Shown: in pieces, positions 35,440-45,366 of the stretch | Position numbering within the stretch: position 1 is the stretch's first letter | Layout of the letters: each line of letters starts with the position of its first letter | Origin: Rossellomorea sp. BNER | GTDB lineage: Bacteria; Bacillota; Bacilli; Bacillales; Bacillaceae_B | Direction of reading: 5' to 3' | DNA length: 64,000 nucleotides | Assembly (NCBI GenBank): GCA_024213275.1 | Contig: JANAVG010000010.1 | Location: 62,001-126,000 of the forward strand | The notes under the pieces: model-generated | The model's input: only the letters and a program-made list of their open reading frames with translations | The model's database searches: none | What the model was told of the DNA's origin: nothing | Program-made: the position numbers and the translations under genes

Positions 35440-35495
35440 ATGTAAACATAATAGCTAAAAACATCAAATTTATGGCACGACACTTAAAATTCAAT

Positions 35496-35523
35496 TTGCG
35501 AAATTAAAAAATAACGCTACAAT
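35496..35523 (+). promoter_or_regulatory. Candidate parE promoter
   Basis: TTGCGA, 16 nt, TACAAT, 104 nt before the parE GTG. A second TAAAAT -10-like hexamer lies near 35552. Confidence 0.45.
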
Positions 35524-35565
35524 AAAGCATAGACGTTTGCCATAACTATGGTAAAATAGGGTATA

Positions 35566-35579
35566 CGAACAAACGTTCT
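35566..35579 (+). promoter_or_regulatory. LexA (SOS) box of parE-parC
   Basis: CGAACAAACGTTCT matches the Bacillus LexA consensus CGAAC-N4-GTTCG at all but the last base, downstream of the promoter candidates where binding would repress. parE-parC is a known LexA-regulon member in B. subtilis. Confidence 0.7.
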
Positions 35580-35626
35580 ATACATTTTAATTAAACTGGT
35601 TACAAAGCTTTGAAAGGGGAATACTC

Positions 35627-37597
35627 GTGACCAATAAAAAACAAACTATGGACTACAACGATGATGCCATCCAGGTTTTAGAAGGTCTTGAAGCCGTTCG
35701 AAAAAGGCCTGGAATGTATATTGGCTCAACAGATACCAGAGGTCTCCACCATCTTGTTTACGAAATTGTCGATAACTCTGTAGATGAAGCACTAGCAGGC
35801 TATGGAGATGAAATTATTGTTAAAATACATAAAGATAATAGTATTAGTGTTCAAGATAAAGGACGTGGAATGCCTACAGGAATGCATAAACTGGGCAAAC
35901 CGACTCCAGAAGTCATTTTAACCATCCTTCATGCTGGTGGGAAATTTGGTCAAGGTGGATATAAAACAACAGGTGGGTTACATGGAGTAGGAGCTTCTGT
36001 AGTAAATGCCTTATCTGAGTGGCTGACAGTAACAATAAAGAGAGATGGTTATACATACGAACAAAAGTTCGTTAATGGCGGGAAGCCACAAACTACATTA
36101 GAAAAGCTTGGAAAAACTAAACAATCTGGTACTGTTATTCATTTTAAACCAGATCCAACCATTTTCAGTACATTGACTTATAATTATGACACTATTTGTG
36201 AGCGACTAAGAGAATCTGCTTTCTTGTTAAAGGGACTAAAAATCACCATTATCGATGATCGTCACGAACAAGAAGAGACTTTCCATTATGAAAAAGGGAT
36301 TCAAGAATTCGTTAATTATTTAAATGAAGAGAAGGATTCATTACATCCTGTTGTATTTTTAGAAGGTGAACAAAATGAAATAGAAGTAGAATTCGCTTTC
36401 CAATTTAATGATGGATTCTCAGAAAATATTCTATCGTTTGTTAATAATGTTCGAACCAAAGACGGAGGAACACATGAAGCGGGTTCCAAAACGGCAATGA
36501 CTCGTGTATTTAACGAATATGCTAGAAAAGTGAACATTCTAAAAGATCGAGATAAAAACCTTGAAGGTACCGATATTCGTGAAGGACTATCTGCCATTAT
36601 TTCTGTTAGAATTCCAGAAGAGCTTTTACAATTTGAAGGACAAACAAAGGGAAAATTAGGAACAAGTGAAGCTAGATCTGCAGTAGATGCGATTATTTCA
36701 GAGCATCTCCAATATTTCTTAGAAGAAAACCCTGATACAAGTTCTTTATTAATTAAAAAATCAATTAAAGCAGCACAAGCTCGTGAAGCAGCACGTAAAG
36801 CAAGAGAAGATGCGAGGAATGGAAAAAAACGAAAACGTTCAGAAACGGTTCTCTCAGGCAAATTAACACCCGCACAGTCACGTAATCCCGAGCGAAATGA
36901 ATTATATTTAGTCGAGGGTGATTCTGCTGGCGGTTCTGCCAAACAAGGTCGTGACCGTAAATTTCAAGCCATTCTTCCATTACGAGGGAAGGTTATTAAC
37001 ACTGAAAAAGCTAAGCTTCAGGACATCTTTAAAAATGAAGAAATCAACACCATTATTCATGCAATAGGTGGTGGAGTTGGTCCTGAGTTCAATATTGATG
37101 ACATCAACTATGACAAAATCGTTATTATGACGGATGCAGATACCGATGGCGCTCATATTCAAGTGTTACTTCTAACCTTCTTTTACCGATATATGAAGCC
37201 TCTAGTGGAAGCAGGAAAAGTCTATATTGCCCTACCACCACTTTATAAAGTAAGTAAAGGAAGCGGAAAAAAGGAAGTAATTGAATACTCCTGGACAGAT
37301 GAAGAACTACAGGGAACCATTAAGAAAGTAGGTAAAGGCTATATCATTCAACGTTATAAAGGTCTTGGGGAGATGAATGCCGACCAATTATGGGAAACAA
37401 CAATGGACCCTGAAACTCGAGCTCTTATTCGTGTGCGCATTGACGATGCAGCCCGTGCTGAAAGAAGAGTCACTACCTTAATGGGAGATAAGGTCGAGCC
37501 TAGACGTAAATGGATCGAAAGCAATGTTGCGTTCGGTTTAGAGGAAGACGGAAGCATATTAGAAAATGAGAATATAACGGTCGCAAAGGAGGTATAA
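35627..37597 (+). CDS. parE: DNA topoisomerase IV subunit B
   Basis: A 656-residue ATPase subunit that drives chromosome decatenation with ParC. GTG 35627 follows GAAAGGGGA. GHKL ATPase marks are EIVDNSVDEALAG near 45, GRGMPTG and GGLHGVGASVVNALS near 115; the TOPRIM domain shows VEGDSAGGSAKQGRD near 425 and TDADTDGAH near 500, and KGLGEMN near 580. Four nucleotides separate it from parC, so the two are coupled. A LexA box lies upstream. Confidence 0.97.
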   Translation: MTNKKQTMDYNDDAIQVLEGLEAVRKRPGMYIGSTDTRGLHHLVYEIVDNSVDEALAGYGDEIIVKIHKDNSISVQDKGRGMPTGMHKLGKPTPEVILTILHAGGKFGQGGYKTTGGLHGVGASVVNALSEWLTVTIKRDGYTYEQKFVNGGKPQTTLEKLGKTKQSGTVIHFKPDPTIFSTLTYNYDTICERLRESAFLLKGLKITIIDDRHEQEETFHYEKGIQEFVNYLNEEKDSLHPVVFLEGEQNEIEVEFAFQFNDGFSENILSFVNNVRTKDGGTHEAGSKTAMTRVFNEYARKVNILKDRDKNLEGTDIREGLSAIISVRIPEELLQFEGQTKGKLGTSEARSAVDAIISEHLQYFLEENPDTSSLLIKKSIKAAQAREAARKAREDARNGKKRKRSETVLSGKLTPAQSRNPERNELYLVEGDSAGGSAKQGRDRKFQAILPLRGKVINTEKAKLQDIFKNEEINTIIHAIGGGVGPEFNIDDINYDKIVIMTDADTDGAHIQVLLLTFFYRYMKPLVEAGKVYIALPPLYKVSKGSGKKEVIEYSWTDEELQGTIKKVGKGYIIQRYKGLGEMNADQLWETTMDPETRALIRVRIDDAARAERRVTTLMGDKVEPRRKWIESNVAFGLEEDGSILENENITVAKEV

Positions 37598-37601
37598 TCA
37601 A

Positions 37602-40055
37602 ATGTCAACAATAGAGCGCTATCAAGATCTGCCTCTTGAAGAGGTATTAGGCGACCGATTTGGACGTTATAGTAAATATATTATTCAAGAACGTGCCCTT
37701 CCAGATGCCCGAGATGGGCTAAAACCTGTACAAAGACGTATATTATATGCGATGTATTTCGAAGGGAATACAAACGAAAAGGGATTTAGAAAATCAGCAA
37801 AGACAGTAGGTAATGTAATCGGTAATTACCATCCACATGGTGATACATCTGTATATGATGCAATGGTCAGGATGAGTCAAGAGTGGAAAGTACGTAAATA
37901 CCTTGTTGAAATGCATGGTAATAACGGTAGTGTAGACGGAGACCCACCTGCTGCAATGCGTTATACAGAAGCAAGACTTTCTGCTATATCTGCAGAGCTT
38001 TTAAGAGACATTGATAAAAAAACAGTTGATTTTGTTCCAAACTTTGATGATACTTCAAAGGAACCAACTGTTTTACCTGCTCGCTTTCCAAATTTGCTTG
38101 TAAATGGCTCGACAGGGATTTCTTCAGGGTATGCTACTGATATTCCACCACATCAATTAGGTGAGGTCATTGATGCTACAATCATGAGAATCGAAAAACC
38201 AGATTGCAGCGTTGATGAATTGATGACCGCCATAAAAGGACCAGATTTTCCAACAGGTGGGATCATTCAAGGTGTGGATGGTATTAAAAAAGCATATGAG
38301 ACTGGAAAAGGAAAAATTGTCATTCGAGGAAAAGCGGAAATTGAAAGTGTTCGTGGAGGAAGGCAGCAAATCGTCATTACGGAAATTCCGTATGAAGTAA
38401 ACAAAGCCAACCTTGTAAAAAAGATGGATGAACTACGTGTCGATCGAAAAGTAGAAGGAATATCTGAGGTTCGTGATGAAACCGACCGTACCGGTTTAAG
38501 AATTGTAATTGAACTTAAAAAAGAAGCAGATGCTGAAGGGGTCCTAAACTACCTATATAAAAATAGTGATCTACAAGTAGCATTTAACTTTAACATGGTA
38601 GCTATTTATAATAGACGTCCAACCCTGATGGGAATTCGCCAACTATTAGATGCCTATATTAGTCACCAAAGAGAAGTAGTGAGAAATAGATCCCAATATG
38701 ATCTTGACCGTGCAAAAGAGCGACAACATATTGTAGAAGGCTTAATGAAAGCACTGTCAATATTAGACGAAGTAATTGCTACTATTCGTGCATCAAAAGA
38801 TAAAAAAGATGCGAAAAATAATTTAATGGATCAATTTCAATTTACTGAAGCACAATCTGAGGCTATTGTCTCTCTTCAATTATATCGATTGACGAATACG
38901 GATATTACGGCTTTAAGAGAAGAAGCCGAAGAACTTTCAAAAAAAATCGAAGAATTAACTTCTATCCTTGAAAGTGAACACAAGTTAATGGGTGTCATTA
39001 AAAAAGAATTAAAGGGAATTAAAAAACAATTTAATGACGATAGACGTTCAAAAATTGAAGAGCAAATTGAAGAACTAAAAATTAATCTAGAAGTTCTAGT
39101 TGCATCTGAAGATGTCATGGTTACAGTTACACGGGATGGCTACATAAAGAGAACGAGTCTAAGATCTTACTCAGCTTCAAATGGACAAGATTTAGCGATG
39201 AAGGAAACAGACCGTCTTATGTCCCAGATGGAAATGAATACAACCGATGTTTTACTCTTATTTACTAACAAAGGGAATTATTTATATCATCCTGTTCATG
39301 AACTTCCTGATATTCGCTGGAAAGATCTTGGACAACACGTTGGAAACTTAATTCCAATTGATCGCGATGAACAAATTATAAAAGCGGTTCCTGTCAAAGA
39401 GTTTACGGATTCACAATTCTTAACATTTATAACAAAGAATGGGATGACAAAAAAATCACAACTTATACAATATAAAGCACAACGATACTCCAAGCCACTT
39501 GTAGCCATTAACCTCAAAGGGGAAGATCATGTAGTAAACGTACATGTAACCGATGGTAAGCAAGATTTATTTATTGCAACCCATTTGAGCTATGGACTTT
39601 GGTTTAACGAAGAAGAAGTAAATATTGTAGGTCCACGAGCTGCAGGAGTGAAAGGGATTAATTTAAAAGAAGACGATTTCGTTGTTTCAGGGGAAGTAAT
39701 CTCCAACCCTGAAAAAGAAAGCGTCGTGATTACAACCCAACGCGGTGCAATGAAGAAAATGAAGCTTAAAGAATTTGAGAAATCTAGCCGTGCAAAACGA
39801 GGTGTGATTATGCTAAGAGAACTAAAGTCTAACCCACATCGTATAGCTGGAATGAATATAGTAAAAGACAGTGAAGTGATCTCGATTTTCACTGAAAAAG
39901 GGAAAATTGAACAAATCCAAATAAATGAATTACGCTACAACGATCGATACTCAAATGGCTCTTTCGTGATTGATGAGGGAGAAAGCGGTAAAGTAGCAGG
40001 AACGTGGAAAAATTCAGAGACACTATTAGAGAAAAATGATTCTGAAACTAAATAA
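37602..40055 (+). CDS. parC: DNA topoisomerase IV subunit A
   Basis: An 817-residue cleavage-religation subunit. The quinolone-determining region GNYHPHGDTSVYDAMVRMSQ lies near 80, and the catalytic Tyr is in PAAMRYTEARLS near 120. Coiled-coil and tower regions follow (about 360-480) and a degenerate six-bladed beta-pinwheel fills the C-terminus. ATG 37602 sits behind AAAGGAGG at the end of parE. A terminator (40061-40113) closes the operon. Confidence 0.97.
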   Translation: MSTIERYQDLPLEEVLGDRFGRYSKYIIQERALPDARDGLKPVQRRILYAMYFEGNTNEKGFRKSAKTVGNVIGNYHPHGDTSVYDAMVRMSQEWKVRKYLVEMHGNNGSVDGDPPAAMRYTEARLSAISAELLRDIDKKTVDFVPNFDDTSKEPTVLPARFPNLLVNGSTGISSGYATDIPPHQLGEVIDATIMRIEKPDCSVDELMTAIKGPDFPTGGIIQGVDGIKKAYETGKGKIVIRGKAEIESVRGGRQQIVITEIPYEVNKANLVKKMDELRVDRKVEGISEVRDETDRTGLRIVIELKKEADAEGVLNYLYKNSDLQVAFNFNMVAIYNRRPTLMGIRQLLDAYISHQREVVRNRSQYDLDRAKERQHIVEGLMKALSILDEVIATIRASKDKKDAKNNLMDQFQFTEAQSEAIVSLQLYRLTNTDITALREEAEELSKKIEELTSILESEHKLMGVIKKELKGIKKQFNDDRRSKIEEQIEELKINLEVLVASEDVMVTVTRDGYIKRTSLRSYSASNGQDLAMKETDRLMSQMEMNTTDVLLLFTNKGNYLYHPVHELPDIRWKDLGQHVGNLIPIDRDEQIIKAVPVKEFTDSQFLTFITKNGMTKKSQLIQYKAQRYSKPLVAINLKGEDHVVNVHVTDGKQDLFIATHLSYGLWFNEEEVNIVGPRAAGVKGINLKEDDFVVSGEVISNPEKESVVITTQRGAMKKMKLKEFEKSSRAKRGVIMLRELKSNPHRIAGMNIVKDSEVISIFTEKGKIEQIQINELRYNDRYSNGSFVIDEGESGKVAGTWKNSETLLEKNDSETK

Positions 40056-40060
40056 AAAAT

Positions 40061-40113
40061 AAAAAGAGATGACTCTACCGTGGAAGAAACCACAAAGGAG
40101 TCATCTCTTTTTA
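40061..40113 (+). terminator. Terminator after parC
   Basis: AAAAAGAGATGACTC pairs with GAGTCATCTCTTTTT; an inner GTGG/CCAC arm extends it. Confidence 0.85.
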
Positions 40114-40436
40114 ATTTCCAATTTTCCGTTCCTAAAAGTTTCTTTCAATATCAATTGTTACCCATTACTCATTCTAAATTTAAATGTATTCAATAATGAA
40201 TATACAAAGTATTTAGAATATTATTTATACTAACTTTTGTAATTTTATACAAAATTATATTTATTCTTAATCTTATAATATCAATTAAAAAAGTGATGAA
40301 AACTCTTGTTTTTCAAAGTTTCTATCAATTTATTATTGAAGGTTTCCTACTATTTTGATACATTAAAGAATGTGTATTTATACCTTAAGCATCTTTTGGC
40401 TACATTTATCACAAAATTTTTACAAGGGGGAATACG
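40114..40436. other. alsT upstream region
   Basis: AT-rich leader with a perfect inverted repeat TTTTGTA-N6-TACAAAA at 40235-40254, a possible operator. It does not fit the TnrA/GlnR spacing. No gene and no glycine-riboswitch pattern seen. Confidence 0.4.
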
Positions 40437-41864
40437 ATGGAGTTTTTTACAAGTATTATAGGAAGCATAAGTGATTTCGTTTGGTCATATATTCTCATAG
40501 CTGCTTTGATAGGATTGGGTTTATATTTTTCGATACGATCTAATTTTGTTCAATTTCGCTATATAGGTGAAATGTTCAGATTACTTTTTGATAAAGCATC
40601 CATCACTGCTGATGGAAAAAAGGGGATATCTTCGTTCCAAGCATTTACAATCAGTACAGCTTCACGTGTTGGAACAGGAAATTTGGCAGGGGTAGCTACA
40701 GCTATTGCAGCTGGAGGACCTGGAGCCGTTTTCTGGATGTGGTTAATCGCTTTAGTAGGAGGAGCTTCTAGCTTTATTGAGAGTACCCTTGCCCAAATTT
40801 ACAAGGTAAAAGATAAAGATGGGTTTAGAGGTGGTCCAGCTTACTACATGGAAAAAGGCTTAAATGCACGCTGGATGGGGATTCTATTTGCTATCATTAT
40901 TACGTTTTGTTTCGGGCTTGTGTTTAACTCCGTTCAATCCAATACGATTTCAATCGCTTTTAACGAGGCATATGGGGTAAACCGCACTACAGTAGGACTT
41001 ATTTTAGCCGCTTTAACAGCACTAATTATTTTTGGTGGAATTAAGAGAATTGCTAAAGTAACTCAGATTTTCATTCCAGTTATGGCCATCCTCTATTTAA
41101 TTTTGGCATTTTACATTTTAATTCAAAACATTGAGTTATTACCAGATATGTTTGTACTCATTTTTGAAAGTGCTTTCGGTTTAAGAGAAGTTGTTAGTGG
41201 TGGTGTAGGAGCCGCTATAATGATGGGTATCAAACGTGGATTGTTCTCCAATGAAGCTGGAATGGGTAGTGCGCCAAATGCAGCTGCAACGGCAGGAGTT
41301 AGCCACCCTGCAAAGCAAGGATTAATTCAAACACTCGGAGTATTCACGGATACACTGTTAATCTGTACGGCAACTGCGTTTATGATTATTCTCTCAGATC
41401 AATACACAACTGGATCAGATGGTATTCGATTAACACAAGATGCATTAGCCTACCATGTTGGTGACTGGGCAAGTTTATTTGTTGCGATTGCGATTTTCTT
41501 ATTTGCCTTTAGTTCTATTATTGGAAACTATTATTATGGTGAAACCAATATTGAATTTATTAAATACAGTCGTGTTTCACTTTTCATTTACCGTCTTGCT
41601 GTAATCGGTATGGTTATCTTTGGAGCAGTAGTAAAGCTTGATATCGTTTGGCTTTTAGCTGATTTATCGATGGGAATCATGGCCATCATAAATCTTATTG
41701 CCATTACAATACTAGCACCTATAGCATTAGCAGCATTGAAGGATTATCGAGCTCAAAAGAAATTGGGTAAAGATCCTGTGTTCTATTCCAATTCTATCGA
41801 AGGATTAAAAGGAATCGAGTGCTGGGAAGAAAAGCCCGCTGAAGAAAAAAGAAAAAATCAATAA
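40437..41864 (+). CDS. alsT: Sodium:alanine symporter family protein
   Basis: A 475-residue AGCS-family carrier with about eleven helices, ATG 40437 behind CAAGGGGGAA. The family signature STASRVGTGNLAGVATAIAAGGPGAVFWMW lies near 80-110, and KRGLFSNEAGMGSAPNAAATA near 265. It imports alanine, glycine or glutamine with sodium. It follows parC as in B. subtilis. A terminator (41871-41904) ends it. Confidence 0.93.
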   Translation: MEFFTSIIGSISDFVWSYILIAALIGLGLYFSIRSNFVQFRYIGEMFRLLFDKASITADGKKGISSFQAFTISTASRVGTGNLAGVATAIAAGGPGAVFWMWLIALVGGASSFIESTLAQIYKVKDKDGFRGGPAYYMEKGLNARWMGILFAIIITFCFGLVFNSVQSNTISIAFNEAYGVNRTTVGLILAALTALIIFGGIKRIAKVTQIFIPVMAILYLILAFYILIQNIELLPDMFVLIFESAFGLREVVSGGVGAAIMMGIKRGLFSNEAGMGSAPNAAATAGVSHPAKQGLIQTLGVFTDTLLICTATAFMIILSDQYTTGSDGIRLTQDALAYHVGDWASLFVAIAIFLFAFSSIIGNYYYGETNIEFIKYSRVSLFIYRLAVIGMVIFGAVVKLDIVWLLADLSMGIMAIINLIAITILAPIALAALKDYRAQKKLGKDPVFYSNSIEGLKGIECWEEKPAEEKRKNQ

Positions 41865-41870
41865 TGAATA

Positions 41871-41904
41871 AAAAAGGATCAGTTCTTATGGCTGATCTTT
41901 TTTT
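41871..41904 (+). terminator. Terminator after alsT
   Basis: AAAAAGGATCAG pairs with CTGATCTTTTT, followed by more Ts. Confidence 0.82.
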
Positions 41905-42014
41905 ATTGATAAAACAGTATAGAAACAAGGAAAATGCACTTTCAGTTTAAAATGGATAAAATCTCTTCTTCTGGTGAGAATAGTAATAATATTTTCGTCA
42001 AGGAGAGTCGGACA

Positions 42015-42782
42015 ATGCGTAAAGAGTTATTATTTGCTTTTGCAGCCTTCTTCATTTTGTCACTACATGCTTTAGCGGGAAACTTTGTACAAGGGGAAGA
42101 TACAAACAACAATGCTCTAGTAATTGATACATATGAAAAAGATGTAACCGGGAACGGAAAACCAGATAAAATTGTACTTTGGGGTAAACCGTTTCCTGAT
42201 GCATTGTATTATAAGGAAGTTTGGGCTGAAATAACTACAGATAGTAAGAAGTCAATTCGTATTAACTATGAAGGCGGCTATGAACCAAAGATTGAATTTG
42301 TTGACTTAAACCATGATGGTGTAAAAGATTTATTGCAATCATCTGCAACTGGAGGAAGTGGGGGACTTTATAATTTCAATCTTCATACATTAGCTAATAA
42401 CACTCTAACTGATATTGGTTTACCTGAGCCACTTACCATCCAAGCTCATTTTGAAGACAACTACAAAGCATCTATCACATTTGAAGACACCAATCAATCC
42501 TATACCGTTGATTTATCCGATCGGAAGGAAGATTATAATCGTCTCGGGTTATATCATAACGGACGATTAAATGAACCCACCGAATTAATGATTATACCTT
42601 ATGCATTTTTTGAACCTATAAAAATTGAAGGTAAAGACGGGTTAGGATTAAAAGCGAATCAGCAAATCAGTGGGGCCTATCATGCGGACGGGATTGGGAT
42701 TGCATCATCATATTGGTACTACGAAGACGGAAAATGGGTACTTCAGAAGATTGTATGGGAAGAAACGAGTGCAAACGAATAA
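42015..42782 (+). CDS. Secreted protein with Ca-binding-like repeats
   Basis: A 255-residue exported protein; ATG 42015 has CAAGGAGAG upstream, unlike an earlier ATG at 41962 or 41936 region. The signal peptide (about 1-23, ALAG) precedes a beta-rich domain with two Asp-rich loops, DVTGNGKPDKIVLWG near 42 and FVDLNHDGVKDLLQSS near 90, like VCBS/FG-GAP-type calcium loops. No enzymatic motif is visible. The role is unknown. Confidence 0.7.
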   Translation: MRKELLFAFAAFFILSLHALAGNFVQGEDTNNNALVIDTYEKDVTGNGKPDKIVLWGKPFPDALYYKEVWAEITTDSKKSIRINYEGGYEPKIEFVDLNHDGVKDLLQSSATGGSGGLYNFNLHTLANNTLTDIGLPEPLTIQAHFEDNYKASITFEDTNQSYTVDLSDRKEDYNRLGLYHNGRLNEPTELMIIPYAFFEPIKIEGKDGLGLKANQQISGAYHADGIGIASSYWYYEDGKWVLQKIVWEETSANE

Positions 42783-42801
42783 AGGGATTCACATTTGTAA
42801 C

Positions 42802-42838
42802 AAAAACTTGAGGATCATATTGTTCCTCAAGTTTTTTA
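42802..42838 (+). terminator. Rho-independent terminator
   Basis: AAAAACTTGAGGA pairs with TCCTCAAGTTTTTT, 20 nt after the stop. Confidence 0.85.
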
Positions 42839-43453
42839 GTTCTCTTTGAGTTAAATCAATGTATTAATTAAATTAAAAGGAAGGTAGGAGATGGACATTA
42901 AACTTAGGATTAAGGGGAAATTTATTAATCATATATATTAAAGTTAATTAATATGGGATAAATAGGAAATGAAATAAGTTAAAATAGCCGTGGATTTTAA
43001 TAATTAATGAATTGGTAAATGAAAACCAAAATGATTGAAATGATTTATAATGGTTTAATAAAATTATTTTTTTAACCAAAGAGGATAAATTATCTAAAAA
43101 AGAATGATTCATCAAAATGAGAACTAAAAATAAGTAAACTACTTATAATAAGAAAAATTTTATATTTTGTCTCACTATAAGTAGTTTACTTATGATATGA
43201 GACCAGATTAGTATTCTTCATAGAACTTCCTATAATTTATATTATGTAAACTAGATAAAAATCCGAATTTACCATAAGTATTCAATCCTCCAGGTACCTA
43301 TACAGCCTTCTTCAGATATTCAGCGTCGTTATTATTGTACAATCGACCTCCGTTAGCTTAATAAGCATGTTCTATTCTATAAAACGAAAAATTTTCTCCT
43401 TTATGATTTCCAAACTCAAGATAGTGCCATTTCAATTTTAGATAGTGGAGATA
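42839..43453. other. AT-rich gap with an 18-bp perfect inverted repeat
   Basis: No gene in about 600 bp, with stops dense in all frames. At 43130-43147 and 43176-43193 ATAAGTAAACTACTTATA pairs perfectly with its complement across a 28-nt loop. Each arm is itself partly palindromic (AAGTAAACTACTT). Confidence 0.6.
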
Positions 43454-44026
43454 TTAGCATTTCCATAACCTTTTAACATCTACTAAATCTTGTCCAATGA
43501 ACTCCATTCTGTATATATCTGGTTTTGTTGTATTCAGTAAAAAATTCAAATCGTACTTACTATCATAATACCTCATCATCAAAGTCATAACGGCTCCATG
43601 AGTGCCTAATACTACTTTCTTTCCCCGATAGGTATTTAATAACTCTTTTAAAACTTTTATAGCTCGGTTCTGACAAACCGCATTAGACTCTGCTCCCGCT
43701 ATAGCAAAATTTTGATCAGAAAACGACTTCTTTAACAAAGAGGATAATTCATTATCAGATATTCTCCTGTCTTCAGCAGAAAAAACCCTTTCTTTTAAAT
43801 CTTCAAATATTAAAATTTCTTTCCCTAATTGATTAGCTAACTCCTGAATAGTTAGGATTGCTCGGTTATATGGACTTGAAATAAAAACTTCAATTTCTTC
43901 CGTTTGTAATAAGTCAATTATCTGATAGGTATCTAGTTCCCCTTTTTCAGTTAACCCTCTTGTTCTTTCATTCTTTTCTGTTTTTGATGATTCAACATGT
44001 CTCACCATATAAATGAAAGTTTTCAT
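43454..44026 (-). CDS. Histidine phosphatase family protein
   Basis: A 190-residue phosphoglycerate-mutase-like enzyme. ATG 44026 is chosen for its GGAGG 5 nt upstream. The catalytic motif reads VRHVES in place of the usual RHGE/Q, keeping the phosphorylated His; the second His is in VVLGTHGAVMTLMM near 145, and SSPYNRAILTIQELA fits the family Arg. It removes phosphate from a small molecule or protein; the substrate is unknown. The surrounding DNA is AT-rich and decaying, but this frame is whole. Confidence 0.8.
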   Translation of the reverse strand: MKTFIYMVRHVESSKTEKNERTRGLTEKGELDTYQIIDLLQTEEIEVFISSPYNRAILTIQELANQLGKEILIFEDLKERVFSAEDRRISDNELSSLLKKSFSDQNFAIAGAESNAVCQNRAIKVLKELLNTYRGKKVVLGTHGAVMTLMMRYYDSKYDLNFLLNTTKPDIYRMEFIGQDLVDVKRLWKC

Positions 44027-44206
44027 AATTTCCTCCATGAATTTTACCGAAATTTTCACTTCTGAAAAATCAATTGTTTTTTCAACCTACGATCATAGCA
44101 GGCCTAAAAACATTTCGGTTTTTTCCGCTAGCTAATATTATCAATGTAATTTGATAAAGGGCACGCCTCGTATCTTGTACCACTATTTGTTTGTTTTGTA
44201 CCACTT

Positions 44207-44518
44207 TTAAAAATACATAATCATCATCATGATAAAACTAATAATCGTAAAGAGAACAGACCCATAAAACACGGCTCCCACATTAGTTTTCTGTTCGATA
44301 TCTTTTTGAATTTTCCACATTGCTTCGCTTGCTTCAAAAGTGGTTCCTTTTGAAAACATCCCCCCACTACTGTTAAGGAAGAAAAGTACAACAGAAAGCC
44401 CTAGACCTATAAAAAAGCTCCATTCGCCATAAGAAAAAGAAAAGACATTGCTTGCAACCCATACGATTAATCCGATTCCGATGGATGATACAATCGACCA
44501 GCCAATGAGTTTTTTCAA
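44207..44518 (-). CDS. Small membrane protein, unknown
   Basis: A 103-residue protein with three hydrophobic helices (about 5-25, 35-50 and 80-102), starting at TTG 44518 with GGGAGG 9 nt upstream. The loop before the last helix is charged (EASEAMWKIQKDIEQK). Some Bacillus DUF families of small integral proteins look like this, but I cannot name one with confidence. Confidence 0.6.
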   Translation of the reverse strand: MKKLIGWSIVSSIGIGLIVWVASNVFSFSYGEWSFFIGLGLSVVLFFLNSSGGMFSKGTTFEASEAMWKIQKDIEQKTNVGAVFYGSVLFTIISFIMMMIMYF

Positions 44519-44642
44519 ATAGATTACCTCCCTAATAATTTATATTACGAAATAATTAAGAGAAAGGTTTCACTTTCACAGAATATTCTACACAAATAAT
44601 ACCACCATCTCGTACCTCCCTTTTTTAAAAAACCCTCTTAAT

Positions 44643-45149
44643 CCCCCTAATACCTATCAAAAAGATAGTTTGTATTGGCGTATCGATATCAGGTATGTTG
44701 CTGATTGTTGGAAATGGCATAAGTGCATCTGGAAAAGATGATCTTCTTGGTATTTTTTGGGATTAGTTGCAGCTGCATTTAACGCTGCATTAATGTTATT
44801 AAATAAATTTATTAAAAACATGGCCAGATTAGAGATCACAATCATCCAACTTGGAACAACTGCTTTACTTCTCTTGCCATATGTGTTTTTTACAGAGGGA
44901 TTCGGTATCTTAGAAGTATCTAAATCATCCATTCCCTTTATCATTCTATTAGGTATTGTTAACGCTGGTATGGGATTTTGGTTATTTTTCTCAGGTATGC
45001 AAGGGTTAAAGGGACAGAGTATTGCTATGCTAAGCTATGTAGATCCATTTGTAGCTATCCTGATTTCTGGCGTAATCAGCTCTACATTTATTAGTGAAAT
45101 AAATTTTATTAGATTATCAAAACAGAGTACCAAAACTTTACCGAAATAG
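44643..45149 (+). pseudogene. DMT/EamA transporter, broken
   Basis: Two frames together give parts of an EamA-type drug/metabolite transporter. From about 44646 one frame reads IPIKKIVCIGVSISGMLLIVG and ends at a TAG near 44762; the next frame continues with GLVAAAFNAALMLLNKFIK, LGTTALLLLPY, GIVNAGMGFWLFFSG and SYVDPFVAILISG. A single-base loss near TTTTTTGGGATT explains the switch. The 5' half of the gene is missing and the C-terminus diverges after ILISG. Not functional. Confidence 0.75.
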
Positions 45150-45190
45150 GAAAGAGCAGTGGGTCATTTTTCCCTACTGCTCTTATTTAT
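45150..45190 (+). terminator. Terminator after the DMT remnant
   Basis: AAGAGCAGTGGG pairs with CCCTACTGCTCTT, then T-rich sequence. Confidence 0.7.
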
Positions 45191-45366
45191 ATTGTCTAAT
45201 AAGATGGATATTTTCTGGGGTCATTAGATTTACTTATTCTATTTCGCTTAGACTTTCCGATTTTAAGTAAGAAATGGCCAAAGATCATTTTTTTCATCTT
45301 CATCTCTTGCACCTATAGCTGAACAAGAGAAATTCCTTTCTAATTACTAAAGTATTATAACAAAAA

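Noticed and set aside
36316..36942. A 208-codon open frame antisense to parE
   Set aside because: It lies wholly within the strongly conserved parE gene, has no ribosome site and no recognisable domain; it is a shadow of parE codon use.
40235..40254. TnrA/GlnR site before alsT
   Set aside because: The TTTTGTA/TACAAAA palindrome has 14-nt outer TGTA..TACA spacing, not the 17-bp TGTNA-N7-TNACA pattern.
42839..43453. CRISPR or tandem repeat array in the AT-rich gap
   Set aside because: Only one inverted pair is present; no regularly spaced direct repeats.
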